In this document: in pieces, positions 20,901 to 32,933 of the stretch | How positions within the stretch are numbered: position 1 is the stretch's first letter | Layout: each line of letters opens with the position of its first letter | Assembly: GCA_018806915.1 (NCBI GenBank) | Contig: JAGKQI010000090.1 | Coordinates: 2,480,001 to 2,544,000, forward strand | Direction: 5' to 3' | From: Phytophthora colocasiae | Lineage: Eukaryota; Oomycota; Peronosporomycetes; Peronosporales; Peronosporaceae | Length of the DNA: 64,000 nucleotides | Program-made: the position numbers and the translations under genes | Notes under the pieces: model-generated | What the model saw: the letters and a program-made list of their open reading frames with translations, nothing else | Databases searched by the model: none | Told to the model about the DNA's origin: nothing

Positions 20901-21756
20901 GCCACACACTCCGGTGCTGTCAACGTGCCCATCGGAATCTCAACATAAGAAAGGTCTTGGATCCGGCCAAAACCATGACGCCTCACGTGAAACTCTGAAA
21001 TCAACATATCCTTAGGGAAGACGGAGGAACATCGCCACTTGATGTAGTCACCAGTCGCTGCAGCAGCCTTCTGGAAGACATCTGCACTGGGCTTCATCGT
21101 TGGCCATACATACTCGACGTTTGGCGGTACGACTCTGCCGGCATCAATATCTTTCCAGCGGCGGAACTCACGGCGCACGTACTTCAGAGTACGTTCTCCA
21201 TCAAGCGAATCAGCCCTCCCAGACTCGTCAGACGGTGTCTTCAGAGAATCTTCAGACTTCATTGGCATGTCATCAGACATTGATGCGTCTTCAGACTTTG
21301 AAGACTGCAGAACATGTTCTTCAGAGAGTCCACCTCATCCACGGACTGTCCGGAAGTTGCCGACTCTGAACGCAGATCGATCACCTCCGGGGACTCAACG
21401 AAATTGGCGCCTCCCTCAGACGCCTCATCACCGCCCTCACGGGCAGTGGTCACCTCGTCACCAGAACCTTCGACTTCTGACGGGCCTTCAGAACCTTGTT
21501 CACCAGAGACAACAAATGTCACCTGGGCTTCTGGTTCCGCAGCAGGCTGGTCTTCGACCGCCGGTTCTGGGACGTTCACACTCTCGGCTGCCTTCTTCTC
21601 TCTCGCAGCCTTCCTCTTCTCGCGAGCCTCCTTCTGGATAGTATCCAGGTCTGGTTGTTTTTCAGGCGGCAAACCTTGTAGACGCTTGGACTGACGCGTC
21701 GGAATACTCCGACCTCGACCACAGCGTCCTCCTCTCGTAGATCCTGGAGTAGCCAT
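17931..21756 (-). pseudogene. gag: Gag of element C, several frameshifts
   Basis: Homologous along its length to D gag. It starts at MATPGSTRGGRCGRGR (21756). It includes the conserved block KYVRREFRRWKDIDAGR, a long Gln/Arg/Glu-rich coiled coil, and the retrotransposon gag core (VHWWERFLNMA, KLKLQVSARDWFNQLPKSV, SERYFTMEMRFSETPLDFFYRLHSAAGKA, ISDLEYALQQDEDVWRT). Frame changes occur near 21290, 19760, 19550, 19000, 18640 and 18360. The zinc knuckles of D are absent because the copy breaks off after DMGWRPP. Confidence 0.8.
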
Positions 21757-21829
21757 CTTGAATGTAGACGCTTGACAGGAAACTTTCTCTTCTTTTACTC
21801 TCAAATCCGGTGATATCACGATTCCAAAG

Positions 21830-21847
21830 ATCCGGGCACGCGCACCA
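21830..21847 (-). other. Primer-binding site of element C
   Basis: TGGTGCGCGTGCCCGGAT begins two bases inside the LTR edge and is identical to that of element D (58565-58582). It pairs with a tRNA ending ...GGGCACGCGCACCA. Confidence 0.7.
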
Positions 21848-21849
21848 GT

Positions 21850-23207
21850 TGTCGCGAAGTCGGTGAAACTTTGGTCGCGGAGCAGGGGGCGTATAGTGAA
21901 CCTAGTTATACGACTACTGAAAAGGGGTTTTCAGAGCCGTACAACGGTAGGTCGGCGTGTGGTACCTTGCGGTATCCTCGTGGGTTCGTTGTCTTCAGAA
22001 ATATGACCCTCGCCGGAGTCTGAGAATGTGTTATGAAGAGAGGTTGGGGTTCCCTTGGAGTCTGGTGTCGGTATTCAGGAAATCCTTCCAGGAGCGTTGG
22101 GGAGTCGGAATCTCTGGGAACCAAGATGGTTTCCGGCGGTCGAAAAGAGGTTAATATACCAGAGAAAGTCTGAAATCGGTGTCTGAATATCACAAATCCA
22201 GAACCGAGATACCTGACTTTCAGAGATAAACAACCAATATACAGAGTTCGAAAATATACAAATATATACAGCCGTTCTTATTCTTTCTAGGCCCTTGAAC
22301 GGTGGGCTAACACTCCAGGTCAACTAGGGACTTTCTACCAGACATCTGGTCTGTCTGGTATCCCTTTACGTTCGCGCACCACCCTCTTATATAGAGGGAA
22401 AATATAAACCAATACAATCGGCTATATACAACAGTCTACCTTGCACTCTGAAAACGACTGTCTAGTTTCCAGAGCCTGTCCAAACGATCAATATGAAATA
22501 GGCTACCGCTAGAGACAAAACAAACGACCCAACTAGGATATGGAATAGGCGGGTCCTCTCAGGTCTCTTCGTTACCTGATCTCCGCCTAAGGGGATTGGA
22601 TAGGCGAGAGATCACACGGCAACTACCTTGGCGTGGCCATGCAGATAGAAATACAACGACTTCTGGGTTACACGGCAAATTGAACTCTGTTTATCGTTTA
22701 TCTTCCTCATAACTATCATATATCTGGTATCTCTCTTCTTCTTGTCGTCCTTTGCGTCTTTTATACAGTCAGTCTTCGTATGTCAGGTACACTTGGTTCT
22801 TGTATGCATCAGGTATCTTGACTTGGTTTCAGTATGCAGTCAGTGCAGCACATCTCGATGGGTTGACAGGTAGAGGCGTCATTACGGGGGATGTGCAGGT
22901 CAGTAATCACTTGAATGCGTGACTTGAACCTAGGTTCACTTGGTTTTAGTATGGTCTTGGATCTTCGTTGATTTCATGTGGTTTTCAGAGTCTGAAAACA
23001 CTTGGTTTTCAGAGTCTTCGTCAATCAGAGTTGGAGGAACCAGAGTCTTGGGTAGAATATCAGAGTACGGAGCACCAATGCTTCAACGTACATGAAGATC
23101 TTGAGGGTTGCGCGGGTGCGCGGCGTCCGGCGCGCGATACTTGGTCTCTGCAGGTAAATATTGTGAATCCTTGAGCCATACATCGTCGCGCTGGACGGTA
23201 ACGGGAT
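21850..23207 (-). repeat. 5' LTR of element C, first part
   Basis: Starts TGTCGCGAAGTCGGTG like the D LTR and runs to GGTAACGGGAT, where element F interrupts it. The remainder is at 30421-30731. Total length without F is about 1,664 bp. Confidence 0.85.
23203..23207. repeat. Target-site duplication of element F (GGGAT), left copy
   Basis: GGGAT directly precedes the F 5' LTR and is repeated at 30421-30425 directly after the F 3' LTR. The uninterrupted C 3' LTR has a single GGGAT at this place. Confidence 0.9.
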
Positions 23208-23547
23208 TGTAACGGGGATGTTACACGAATGTTTCTCGTTGGTGTGTGACACACGTGGATACATTTATGTGGGTACATAATGGTGTGGCACACACGAGTA
23301 GATGCGTAGATGGCCTCAGAGCCTCACGTTGCATTTTGATTAGTATTTAGTATGTTAGATACTAAATCCGTTACATTTAGGATTAGGGCAATAAAAGTCA
23401 ATATAATCCAGTTTAGACTCTGTGAGTCCCGTATTTAGTGGACTACTTGGTTCTTGTATAGAACCGAAGGCTAGTGCCTTGCAAGCAGGACTCTACGAGT
23501 CAACTAAACTTTCTCTGTGCGGTGCACATCTACGCAGCCCCGCTGCA
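23208..23547 (+). repeat. 5' LTR of element F
   Basis: TGTAACGGGG...CCCCGCTGCA. Lacks about 30 bp present in the 3' LTR near 30250, with a short AAAAGTC in its place, plus scattered substitutions, so F is older than A. Confidence 0.9.
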
Positions 23548-23549
23548 TC

Positions 23550-23566
23550 TGGTAGCACTCGTAGTC
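23550..23566 (+). other. Primer-binding site of element F
   Basis: TGGTAGCACTCGTAGTC, two bases after the 5' LTR. The first ten bases equal those of element A. Confidence 0.75.
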
Positions 23567-23598
23567 AATCCAACTCCTGAGTTGAAGACTGTTTCTGT

Positions 23599-25517
23599 AT
23601 GAGAATGGAGCCAGAAGCGTACGCTCACTTGACTCCGAGTCAGCGGGACACGCTTAACAAGCTTATGTCCTTGCTGGGCCCTGAAGGTATGGCGCACCTT
23701 GCGTCTCAAGGGCGTCAACACGCGCCTGGAGGCATTTGCCTCGTACGAACGCTCTCGTTGAGCACATTCAGCAGAATGTAAAAGGGACCACCCCTGCTCC
23801 GAGAGCTAAGCCCGTCACACTCAGCGTGAAGACCTTCCACGGGAAGGATGGAGAGAACCTCCTATTGTGGACCCGAGAGGTCGAAATGGCCATGGGGGCC
23901 GCCATGCTCCAGTTGGAGGGGCAACGCGTGGCATTTGCCATCTCTAAGCTCAAAGGGCGAGTACGAGAATGGGCTTTGACGTCTTGTACGTCGGTGGAAG
24001 CGGCCTTCCCCACTCGGGGCGAGCTAAAGGCCAAGCTCACGCAAGTGTTTGCTCCGCCTAACCAGGCGTATCACGTGCGGTCACGCTTCCTTGCTTGTCG
24101 CCAGGGCAAGAAGGATCTGGTGGACTATGTCCAAGAGCTACGCACGCTCATCGCCGGCATGGCTGCCGACCCTCTACCTGAGGTGGTCACCGTGACCATC
24201 TTCATGGAAGGTTTACGAGCTGGCGTGGCCAGGACGGAGGCATTCCGTCAGAATCCTCGCACCTTCGAGGACGCTGTCAGCGTGGCATTGAATGCCGAAC
24301 ACAACTTTAAGTTGTCGAGGGTCGGTGCTAACAGCACCGGGTCCGGGGGACCCGAGCCCATGGACCTCAGCTATGCTAAAGATGAGGTAGCTGAGCTACG
24401 AGCTGCAGTGCAGCGTATGAGCACCCGCCGGTGCTATACATGCGGCAGTCCCTCACACCTGAGGCCCAACTGCCGTCTGCGCAAAGAGCGCGCCGGCCAG
24501 AATGGCCGCAACCCTGTCGTGGGTCCCGCTTTAGGTTCTGCCCAGGGAAACGCCGACTCCGAAGAGCTCCGTGCTCTTGAACACAAAACGTGTGAGCAAG
24601 CAGGGCTTGCCGGTCGTCCAGGTGGACGTGAAGGGCTTGAGAAGCCGTGGATCGTGTTGATCGATTCGGGGGCGTCCGGCAACTACGTCAGACGCTCCAC
24701 CGTTGAAGGTAGTCAGCAATATGCTGAGGCGCTTCGAGCGCGAAGAGGTGACACAGTCGCAGTCCGTCTAGCGACGGGCGTCCGTGTCACGGTGGCCCAG
24801 GTCCCCATGGACCTGCGGCTGAAGTTCTTGGACTTCGATAGCGTGGAACGATGCTTGGTCCTGGACCTGGATTCGAGGTACGACCTCATTCTTGGCATGG
24901 CGTGGCTGGAGCGCCACGAGCCATGGATTGATTGGAGGTCGAAGACCTTAGGTGCTACGCACTTCTATCCTAGTGGAGCTTTGGCGAGTCATGAACCCAC
25001 CTCTGTTAGGAAGCAGAAGCACTGTTGGCGCGAGCATCGAGCCGAGTCGGCTATGATGCTGGAAGTCGGTATGTCCGAGTTGGTGGACAGCACCGAGTGC
25101 GAGGACCACAGTCCTGTTGAGCGCGTAGCGCTGGTTGACAGTGAGTCAACGTGTGGGCAAAGCTCACGTAACCCCTGTGGGGCGGCACGTACTCCGCCGA
25201 GTGACGCCGGTCATGGACCGTCACTGGATGCCGATGGCATCGGGCCTTACCAGGCCGTGAACTGTGTGGCGGCACGTACTCCGTCGAGTGATACTGGTCG
25301 TGGACCAAGTCGATCGCTGAGTGTTTCTGACACTGGACCTGTTACGGTCATTGATTGTGCAGTGGCACGTACTCCGCTGAGCGGCATCGGTCGTCGACCG
25401 AGTGGATCGCAGGGTGTCGCTGACACTGGACCTGAAGGGGCCGAAACCTGTGCGGCGGCACGTACTCCGTCGAGTGGACGTTCGTCGGCTAGGCGACGAC
25501 GTCGTAAGGCCCCATAG
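23599..25517 (+). CDS. gag: Gag-protease of element F
   Basis: Starts at ATG 23599 (MRMEPEAYAHLTPSQRDTL). A one-base frame change near 23750 leads into a 593-codon frame. Gag core: KTFHGKDGENLLLWTREVEM through FMEGLRAGVARTEAF. CCHC knuckle: CYTCGSPSHLRPNC. Protease: VLIDSGASGNYVRRS and YDLILGMAWLERHEP, followed by a repeat-rich linker with RTPSSDTGRGPS-like units. Unlike A and D, gag and protease share one frame here, so no frameshift signal is needed. A frame change near 25500 breaks the link to pol. Confidence 0.8.
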
Positions 25518-26357
25518 GGCGAGACACTCTGCGTCTGAGTCGTCCGTGACGTCAAGTGTCAACGCACGGGAGGGCTTTGGGCAGCTATACACTCTGGTTG
25601 ATGGAGTAGACGGCAGTGCCAAAGGCAGCGTTCTGCTGGACGGACTGTCGAGTGTTGACAAGCTCCTTGAGCTAGAGGAGATGTCGTTCACCGACTTTGG
25701 CGATGCCTTGAAGGCTGGCGAACTCGCCGAGGTGGTCATCGTTCGACCTGAAGAGGAGTTAAACTCATCATCCCTCGTTGACGAGTCCGTCTTGGCCGAG
25801 GTCAAGAAGGCGCTGAGCGCCAGGAGTGGATCGGAGATCCTCAAGAATTCCTCGGATCCCTTCTACTCCTTGCTGAAAGAATATGGAGACGTTGTCTCGA
25901 AGGAACCACCAAGTGGACTGCCTCCTGACTGAGGCTTTCGTCACGAGATCGACTTAGTTCCCGGAACTAAATACTGCGTGACCCGGCAGTGGCCTCTTCC
26001 TTCTTCCGTGCGAAGCACGCGGCGGGTCTCGTGCGCGAGAGCAAGTCTCCGCGCTCCGCGCCAGCGTTCTGTGTCAGAAAGCCGAATGGCAAGTGGCGTA
26101 TCGTTCACGCTTTTAACAAGCTCAACGCTACCACGATTCCGGCGCAGACGCCGATTCTTAGGAAGGATGTTCTTCAGAACAACATGGTGGGTTGCACCAT
26201 GTACAGTGCGCTCGACTTAGTCGATGGCTACTATCAGCTGCTCATGCGAGCCAGTGATATTCCGCTTACAGCGGTGAGCACCCCGAGCGGTATGCTCTGG
26301 GAGTGGCTCGTCATGCCCTAAGGGCTGTCGAATGCGCCTGCAACGTTCAATCGTCTA
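25518..26357 (+). pseudogene. pol: Linker and first half of RT, element F
   Basis: Carries DPFYSLLKEYGDVVSKEPPSGLP, then a TGA (about 25930), then RT blocks KPNGKWRIVHAFNKLN and YSALDLVDGYYQLLM. A TAA at about 26319 replaces the Gln of MPQGL. Clear homology to the RT of A. Confidence 0.8.
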
Positions 26358-28640
26358 GTGACGCAGCCGTTTAGGCCCCTGCGGGCAATCGAACAGACGT
26401 ACTTTGACGACGTGTTCGTCCACAGCCACGCCGAACACGGCAAGACTGACGTCGAGGTACACGTGGAACACGTGAGAGCAGTGCTCGAGTGCATGCGCAC
26501 CAACACATTGTACGCCAACGCGGACAAGTGCGTCTTTGGCGCGGAAGAAATCCCTTTCCTAGGGTGCTTCATTGGGAAGCATGGCCTTCGTGCTGATCCA
26601 GCAAAGGTCAAGGCCATTGTGGACTGGCCGGTTCCCTTGAACCAGAAGGACTTGCGTAAGTGGCTGGGCTTGGCCAACTACTTGCACAAGTACAGCGAGA
26701 ACTACGCTGAGTTGGCTCGGCCACTGTCGGATCTCCTTAAGAAGGATGCCGACTGGCTATGGCGTGCTGAGCACGAGAGTGCGTTCACTCGTATCAAGGA
26801 TAGCCTGTTTCAGGCACCGATACTGGCGTTGCCAGACCCCGATCGTCCGTTCATCGTCGTCTGTGACGCCTCGGACTTTGCCATCGGCAGTGCTTTGCTA
26901 CAAACGGACGCCGACGGGCGCGAACGCGTCATTGCGTTTGAGTCTCGGCAGCTCAAGGCTGCTGAGAAGAACTATCCAGTTCATGACAAGGAGCTACTTG
27001 CGATGAAGTACGCTCTCGTCAAATTCAGGGTTCACCTGCTCGGCTCCAAGCCGTTTGTGATCTACACGGATCATGCGTCACTACGCACAGCGACGCAGTC
27101 GCCTCACCTCTCGCAGAGGATGGCCCGATGGCTCTCCTTCTTTGCGGAGTATAACTTCGAGGTTAAGTACAAGCCTGGCAGGCAGAACGACCTCGCTGAC
27201 GCGTTATCACGTCGCCCGGACTATGAGTTATCTCATGTCACCTCGGTGACGTCGTCCGTGACGGACATGGTTCGAGCAGCGTACGCTCAGGACGACTCTT
27301 GTGTCGCGCTGCTTCAAGCTCTAGGGAGCGATGAGTTTAAGGACTCAAAGGTGACTCTGTCACGACGCCTAAAGGCGAGACTCCAACGCTATAGCCTGGA
27401 ACGCGGTCTGCTGTACTACAGCACGGGTCAGGATGACCCACCACGTATGGTGGTTCCTCACGATGAGGCCCTGAAGTATCGCATCTTCTATGAGGCCCAC
27501 GACACGCCAACAAGCGGCCACCACGGTCGCAAGAAGACCTACAGCTCAGTGAGCTCTATGTACTGGTGGCCGAAGATGTACAAGGGGGTCAGCACAGATG
27601 TGCACACGTGCGAGACGTGTCAGCGGTTTAAACCCTCACCGCACGCGGCAGCGCCTTTGGCAAGCTTGCCTGTACCCTCTGGGTGTTGGCAGTCCATGAG
27701 TATGGACTTTGTGTTTGGCCTGCCGAAGGACTCGGCAGGCAACACAGGCGTTGTGGTCTTTGTTGACCGTCTGAGCAAGATGGCTCACCTAGCGGCTGTG
27801 CCGGACACCGTCGATGGCGCTGGTACAGCGACGATCTTTATCGATCGGGTCTTCCGCCAGCATGGGCTGCCAGAGACCATTGTCTCGGATCGAGACCCCC
27901 GTTTCACGGGTCACTTCTGGACGTCCGTCTTCAAAGTGCTTGGCACTCGACTGGACATACCCGCGACGGACCATCCGCAGACCGCCGGTCAGACTGAACG
28001 CGTGAATCGCGTTTTGGAGGACATCCTCTGCAGCATATGCGCTGACACGTCGAGGCGTTGGAGCGCTATGCTCCCTCTCGTTGAGTTTTCAATGAACAGC
28101 GCGGTGCATGCCTCAACAGGCTTCACCCCGTTCTACGTGAATGGCCTTGCGCATCAGCGCGTCCCGCTCACGCCACCACGCGGTGGCCTCGGGCTTAGTG
28201 GGGGAGAGGCTGGGCCGTCGCTCGACTCCGAGCTTGCTGATATCAGCCCTTCTGCTGTGCGTAAACAAGTCGATGACTTCCTCTCGGTGCGATTGAGCGT
28301 ATTACGCCGTGTGCGTGACGCGTTGGCTGAAAGCCAAGACGTTCAGAAGGAACAAGCTGATGCAAAAGGTAGAGGCAATGTGTGGGAATTTAAGGTCGGT
28401 GACCAAGTTTTATTAAACGCTAAGAACCTACCTACATATGCAGTGTCAGCCGCCTTCAAGACGAAGTTGCGGCCACGCTTCATCGGACCGTTCACGGTCG
28501 TGGCCAAGAAGGGCCTGGCATACACGCTTGACTTGCCAAAGCGTATGCGAACACATCCTGTGTTCTACGTGGGCTTGCTTAAGCCATATCGGGACCCTGC
28601 TCTTGTGAGTTCTGAGGCGCTGGCGAGGCTGCATGGCAGA
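26358..28640 (+). CDS. pol: RT (second half), RNase H and integrase of element F
   Basis: Long open frame. RT catalytic YFDD at about 26400; RNase H with VCDASDFAIGSALLQ, KELLAMKYAL and YTDHASLRTA; integrase zinc finger EAHDTPTSGHHG...CETC; integrase core MDFVFGLPKD, SDRDPRF, HPQTAGQTERVNRV; C-terminal domain RPRFIGPFTVV...HPVFYVGLLKPY. All catalytic residues are present. The frame shifts at about 28620 before the chromodomain. Confidence 0.85.
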
Positions 28641-29167
28641 AGGTGGCAGAGCCACAGGAGGTTGCATCCGAACCAACAGGTCTTGTCGATCCGGAGCAAC
28701 GTGATGCTCGAGGTCATAGACCCGCTGAGGCAGCACCAGAGGCGACTCAGACCGGTCTCCGCGACTCTAGGTCTCCTCGAGACCAGTCGCTAAGCGATGG
28801 GTCGGATGACCGACGTGGTGGTCGTGCTCCTTCATCGAGCCGACGCAGGTCTGCAAGCAATGCTGCGCGTCTACACTCGCAGCGCGAGAACCCGTCGACC
28901 GCTCGTCCTCCTCCTGCTCTGCTCGATGAGCAAGGTGAGCTTCACTATCATGTGGATCGCCTGATGGCGCGGCGTCGTCGCCAAGGTCACATCCAGTATC
29001 TGGTGAAGTGGCGACGTTACCCTCACTCACAGAACTCGTGGGAGTTTGAGGTGCCACTACGGCAGGATTGCCCCGACGTCGTTGACGCGTATGATCGTGC
29101 ACACCCGGTGTCAGACCGCCCGGTGGGCGTGCGACGGAGTCGCCGGGTGCCAAGCACCTCCCACTAA
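28641..29167 (+). pseudogene. pol: Linker and chromodomain of element F pol
   Basis: In the next frame: a Pro/Arg/Ser-rich linker, then YHVDRLMARRRRQGHIQYLV KWRRYP-type chromodomain residues with the aromatic Y and W positions and NSWEFEVPL. Ends at a TAA near 29165. Confidence 0.75.
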
Positions 29168-30043
29168 GGTGGGAGTCCACAGGGTCGTTGCTGAGCTCAG
29201 GCTCTGACCCGTAGCTGCAATACTTGCAGCGAGCACGTCGGTGCCGTCGACGTGGCATCGAATGCTCAAACTGCAAGCCCAGTAGAGCTACATGCGCCTC
29301 GCGCGCGTGTTTCAAGGGTCTATGACCCTTTAACAACACTGGCCTATGGCCTGGAGCTTCGCGATCATGAAGCGAAGATGGTTCGTGATGAACAACCGTC
29401 TTAATGACGTTCTGTCTAAACGGAAAGTGGTGATGGAAACGGATTCTATCCGATCACCTGACGCTAGAAGCGTTCAATGGGTATGACTATGTCATGAGGC
29501 ACTGTGGATGCCAGGGATGCCAATGCATTGGACCCCGCATGCTGCATAGCAGTAGGAGGTAGGTAAGCTCCTCCTGAGCGACAGCTTAGCTGTCTGGTGC
29601 TCGTTGTCGTGTCTACGACTGTGCTGAGCACGTGTATTCACAAGACACAGTGTCTATGACACATCGCGGCGCTTGCGCCTGCTTCCAGGGCAACTTGGGC
29701 ATCAAGCCCTGCACACAGTGCTCATCCGAGGGTCACATTAACAGTGAAGCGAGTAGGCCCCACTGCTGTGTGGTTCGTGGAACCGTTGGTAGCTTGGAAG
29801 GCTTGCCCTGTGGATCACTGATCCAGTAGTATCATAGATACACCACCTGTGGCCCTTGACTCGAGCCAGTAGGCTCCTATGCTTGGTAAGCATTGGGCCC
29901 AGGTGTGTGCCAAGTGGCATCGCGTACGGAGGCGTGTAACACGCACGAGAGACAGCGCCGTCCGCGCAAGGCAAGGTGCCGTGGCCATCGGCCGATAATC
30001 GCGTCGTGTGTTTACACTTTCCGGATACGGTATATGGAATCTT
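29168..30043 (+). other. 3' untranslated region of element F
   Basis: About 880 bp without a convincing sense frame. Short palindromes continue here. Confidence 0.6.
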
Positions 30044-30055
30044 GGTGGGGGAGAG
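30044..30055 (+). other. Polypurine tract of element F
   Basis: GGTGGGGGAGAG directly precedes the TGTAACGAGG start of the 3' LTR. Confidence 0.75.
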
Positions 30056-30420
30056 TGTAACGAGGATGTTACACGAATGTTTCTCGTTGGTGTGTGACAC
30101 TCATGGATACATTTATGTGGGTACATAATGGTGTGGCACACACGAGTAGATGCGTAGATGGCCTCAGAGCCTCACGTTGCATTTTGATTAGGATTTAGTA
30201 TGTTAGATACTAAATCCGTTACATTTAGGATTAGGGCCAATATAATCCAGTTCGCATTTTACATAGTTAGTGTTAGTCCTTTGTTATAGACTCTGTGAGT
30301 CCCGTATTTAGTGGACTACTTGGTTCTTGTATAGAACCGAGGGCTAGTGCCTTACGAGCAGGACTCTACGAGTCAACTAAACTTCCTCTGTGCGGTGCAC
30401 ATCTACGCAGCCCCGTTGCA
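30056..30420 (+). repeat. 3' LTR of element F
   Basis: 365 bp, TGTAACGAGG...CCCCGTTGCA, homologous to 23208-23547. Confidence 0.9.
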
Positions 30421-30731
30421 GGGATGAGGTCTCTCAGAGATACGTTCTTCTGAGAGACTTTCCGCCAGAAATTAGGCACTCATCGTCGGGGAAAGTCCGG
30501 TGACCAGACAGAGTGTAGTTGACCTTCAGAGTTGTAAACACTCTGAAGTACACTTCTGGCCCTTTGGACCCTTTACAGTCAGGCGAAGGTTTATCCACAC
30601 TCTTCCACAGATGTCGCACGGGTGCGGCCGCGTCCCAAATACCTCTCTCTCTCTCGTAACCATAATAAAACCAGTTGCATCGTAACGTAATATCCACCTG
30701 TCGCTCGAAAATCGGAAATAACATCATGTCA
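30421..30731 (-). repeat. 5' LTR of element C, second part
   Basis: Continues the C LTR after element F (GATGAGGTCTCTCAGAGATACG) to its ATGTCA edge. The first five bases are the F target duplication. Confidence 0.85.
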
Positions 30732-31253
30732 TCGTACTGGAATGAAAATTATACCTTAGTCTTCGAAACCAGCCGACTCTTGTCCTCGGTGTCCCAGCTC
30801 GGTAGTGTAATTCGTTGAATGAGTCGATGCCAGGCGTTGTCCGACATCTAGAATATCGGGATTGTTAGTATTTGGACGCGTGACAACATAAATCACACGC
30901 ATTACCGTCACTTTCCACCACGAGTTTGGCTGTTTGAGGGCTGCTCTGTGGTCTTCTCTGCTTTCTGGCGCTCCAAATCGGCTGCATAAACACAATAGTG
31001 GTCAGAAATCAGCATATTCAGCTCTAAACGTGCAGAATACCTTTGTCGAGCTCGTCCAGAGGGTGGCAATACGCGTGTTCAGCCTCGAGCTCCCGCGGTC
31101 GCTTTGACGACCATCCTTCCTTGAGCAGCTCCGACCACCGACGGCAACGCCGACATCTCTCTCTTCCCGCAAAATCTCGAATGACAGCCAACGGTCTTGT
31201 CTAGCGTGCCAAAAACCTTTACGTTCTAATAGAGGTACTTGGCGCGCTTCCCG
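30732..31253 (-). pseudogene. Possible N-terminal piggyBac-like fragment
   Basis: On the minus strand a stretch near 31060-31190 reads RWSELLKEGWSSKRPRELEA, similar in style to N-terminal regions of oomycete piggyBac-derived proteins, with a plausible intron after it (donor GTATTC, acceptor TATGCAG near 30983). No full gene. It lies downstream of the P2 middle part, so it is either a separate relic or part of the scrambling. Confidence 0.25.
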
Positions 31254-32432
31254 TTACCTGTCCACTACAGGACGAAGCTTCCCCATCTTATCGCGGCCAT
31301 GGTCTACAGAATTGTCAACAAAGTGATGATCACGTAGGGTATTGTTGCAGCGGTCACGGCTCAAGAACCGTCCAAAGAGTCCAGCAGGTATGGCCCCGTC
31401 CTCGACCATTGACCAATGCGCAGCGATGCAACGTTTCTGGGGGCACAGCATACGTGCCACTAGTAGTCCGACCACATGAAGAATCTCGTGTGCACCGCAG
31501 GCTTGTGTCGCCCTCAAGCAGCGGGCGATTTGAACGGCGGCCTCACGCTGGCGTCCGGACTGCCGCGCAGCCATTTTTGCTGCTCGTTTTTCCAGTTGCT
31601 GCAAGTAGTAGAGGTTAGTCTCGGTGGTAATTGATACCCAGAGGGATTTCGGCACAAAGTAGAAGTGGCGACCGCCATACATCAAGTAGTTCACCCGCAG
31701 GTCTCGCCCCCTCTTCGCCCAATCCAGGGTACGAAGGAGTGTCCGTCTCGAACTTTGCCGATAGTTCACTCCACTCCATCGCCCGCAGAGTGTTCTCGCG
31801 CTCCTGAAGAGCTTCTTTGCTTAAAGCAGTATCAGCAACACGCAGTAACGCAAGGAAAGCTTGCTCCATTTCCTCAGCGTCACTGTCAGAGAGATCACCA
31901 TCTTTCCCATCAAGTTCACCAACAAGAGAGTCCCAGTCGTCGTCGGCAACAGCAGCACCATCGCTCTCGTCACCGGAGCAAAAGTCCTCGTACTCACTAC
32001 TGCTCTCCTCGTCCTGCAAAACGTTTACCTCAATGTTCGGTCTCGCCGGGATCCTAACTCGCTGAGAAGGAGCAGCGGGCGGAGTGACAGCACATTCGTC
32101 CTCCCCCTCGCTCTCCAACCCTGATGCCTCAGACAGTAAATGCAAACTGGCTGCCGCATCTCGTTGCTCCTCGTCCGGGTGGAGATCTCTTTGCGAGAGA
32201 TCAGGCTGTGATGCATCAGAATCAGAACCAAACAAATGTTCACGGTGTTCTGCGACAGCTGAACACTAGTGTCGATCTGCGACGGCCGGATGGTGACGTC
32301 GTCAGTGCCACCACCTTCTACTTTCTCTCTTACGTTCTCTTCGCAATCTACATTCTCTTCGGTGTACTCTAATCCCGCCTCGGACGAACAGTCCTCGTCC
32401 TCCACCAGCATGCCAGACTGATGCGTACTCAA
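31254..32432 (-). pseudogene. N-terminal half of piggyBac-type transposase P2
   Basis: Acidic N-terminus (DESDGAAVADDDWDSLVGEL) followed, after a frame change near 31700, by the start of the piggyBac core: FVPKSLWVSITTETNLYYLQ, AHEILHVVGLLVARMLCPQK, KMGKLRPVVDR. It stops where the other half (35405 downward) begins with FLSGWTLPAVFSWD. The two halves are on the same strand but in the wrong order. Confidence 0.7.
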
Positions 32433-32933
32433 CTACAGCACGCTCACCAACCAGTGCGTTCCCATCCTTTGGGCAGGTATATGTCCATCAGTCTGGATAC
32501 CGGACAGCCGTTTCGACGTCCACCCCGCACCTCTGAACTGTCGCCATAGGTGCCCGAAGTCGACCTCGTGGATGGGGTGGTTGTTTTATCTCGGCGTCTG
32601 GACGTCGTGCGCGTTGGGCTGCAAAATCAGGAATGAGTGTTCTGAACGCTGGGTCACAATCTGTATCCACCATCCATCCCCTGACCTGGTTAAGTGAACT
32701 TGTCGCAGAGACCTCTAGCAACTTATGTGTCGCGGTACACTTGATTACCCCCCCGATATGAAAAGGGTCATATCGTGTCAAATACAGTATAAGGAATTTA
32801 GACTTGATTTTTTGTAACTGTGCATACAAATTTCCCGTCAACTAGGGGAAGGTGATGTGTGTGCAGACGGGGGATCATGTGCTGAAAAGCTGGGCAAGTG
32901 TACATGGGACGCATTTTGAAAATATTAGCTGAG
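32433..32933. other. Sequence upstream of the P2 N-terminal half, no gene supported
   Basis: A perfect 8-bp hairpin CGATATGA / TCATATCG lies at 32754-32775. A 117-codon minus-strand frame here is unrecognised. Confidence 0.4.

Larger units (their letters stand above)
23208..30420 (+). mobile_element. Ty3/gypsy LTR retrotransposon F nested in the C LTR
   Basis: 7.2 kb with LTRs of 340 and 365 bp, a 5-bp target duplication, primer-binding site, polypurine tract, gag-protease fused in one frame, and RT-RNaseH-integrase-chromodomain. It is a relative of element A (same primer-binding site, same palindrome-rich style) but a distinct family. Broken by two stop codons and at least three frameshifts. 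Confidence 0.92.
16620..30731 (-). mobile_element. Element C: gag-only, D-related LTR retrotransposon split by element F
   Basis: 5' LTR (21850-23207 plus 30421-30731), primer-binding site, gag, then directly the 3' LTR (16620-17435, truncated at its outer end). No protease, RT, RNase H or integrase is present between gag and the 3' LTR, although the close relative D has about 6 kb of pol there. C is therefore a non-autonomous derivative that kept gag and the cis signals and presumably relied on pol from an autonomous relative. No target duplication can be tested because the outer end of the 3' LTR is missing. Confidence 0.8.

Noticed and set aside
28767..29339. 190-codon frame antisense to the F chromodomain
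   Set aside because: Entirely opposite a coding, palindrome-rich region, no independent similarity to the A or D antisense proteins; likely a strand-symmetry shadow.
30434..30727. Minus-strand 97-codon frame in the C LTR
   Set aside because: The LTR occurs in several versions and the frame is not kept between them.
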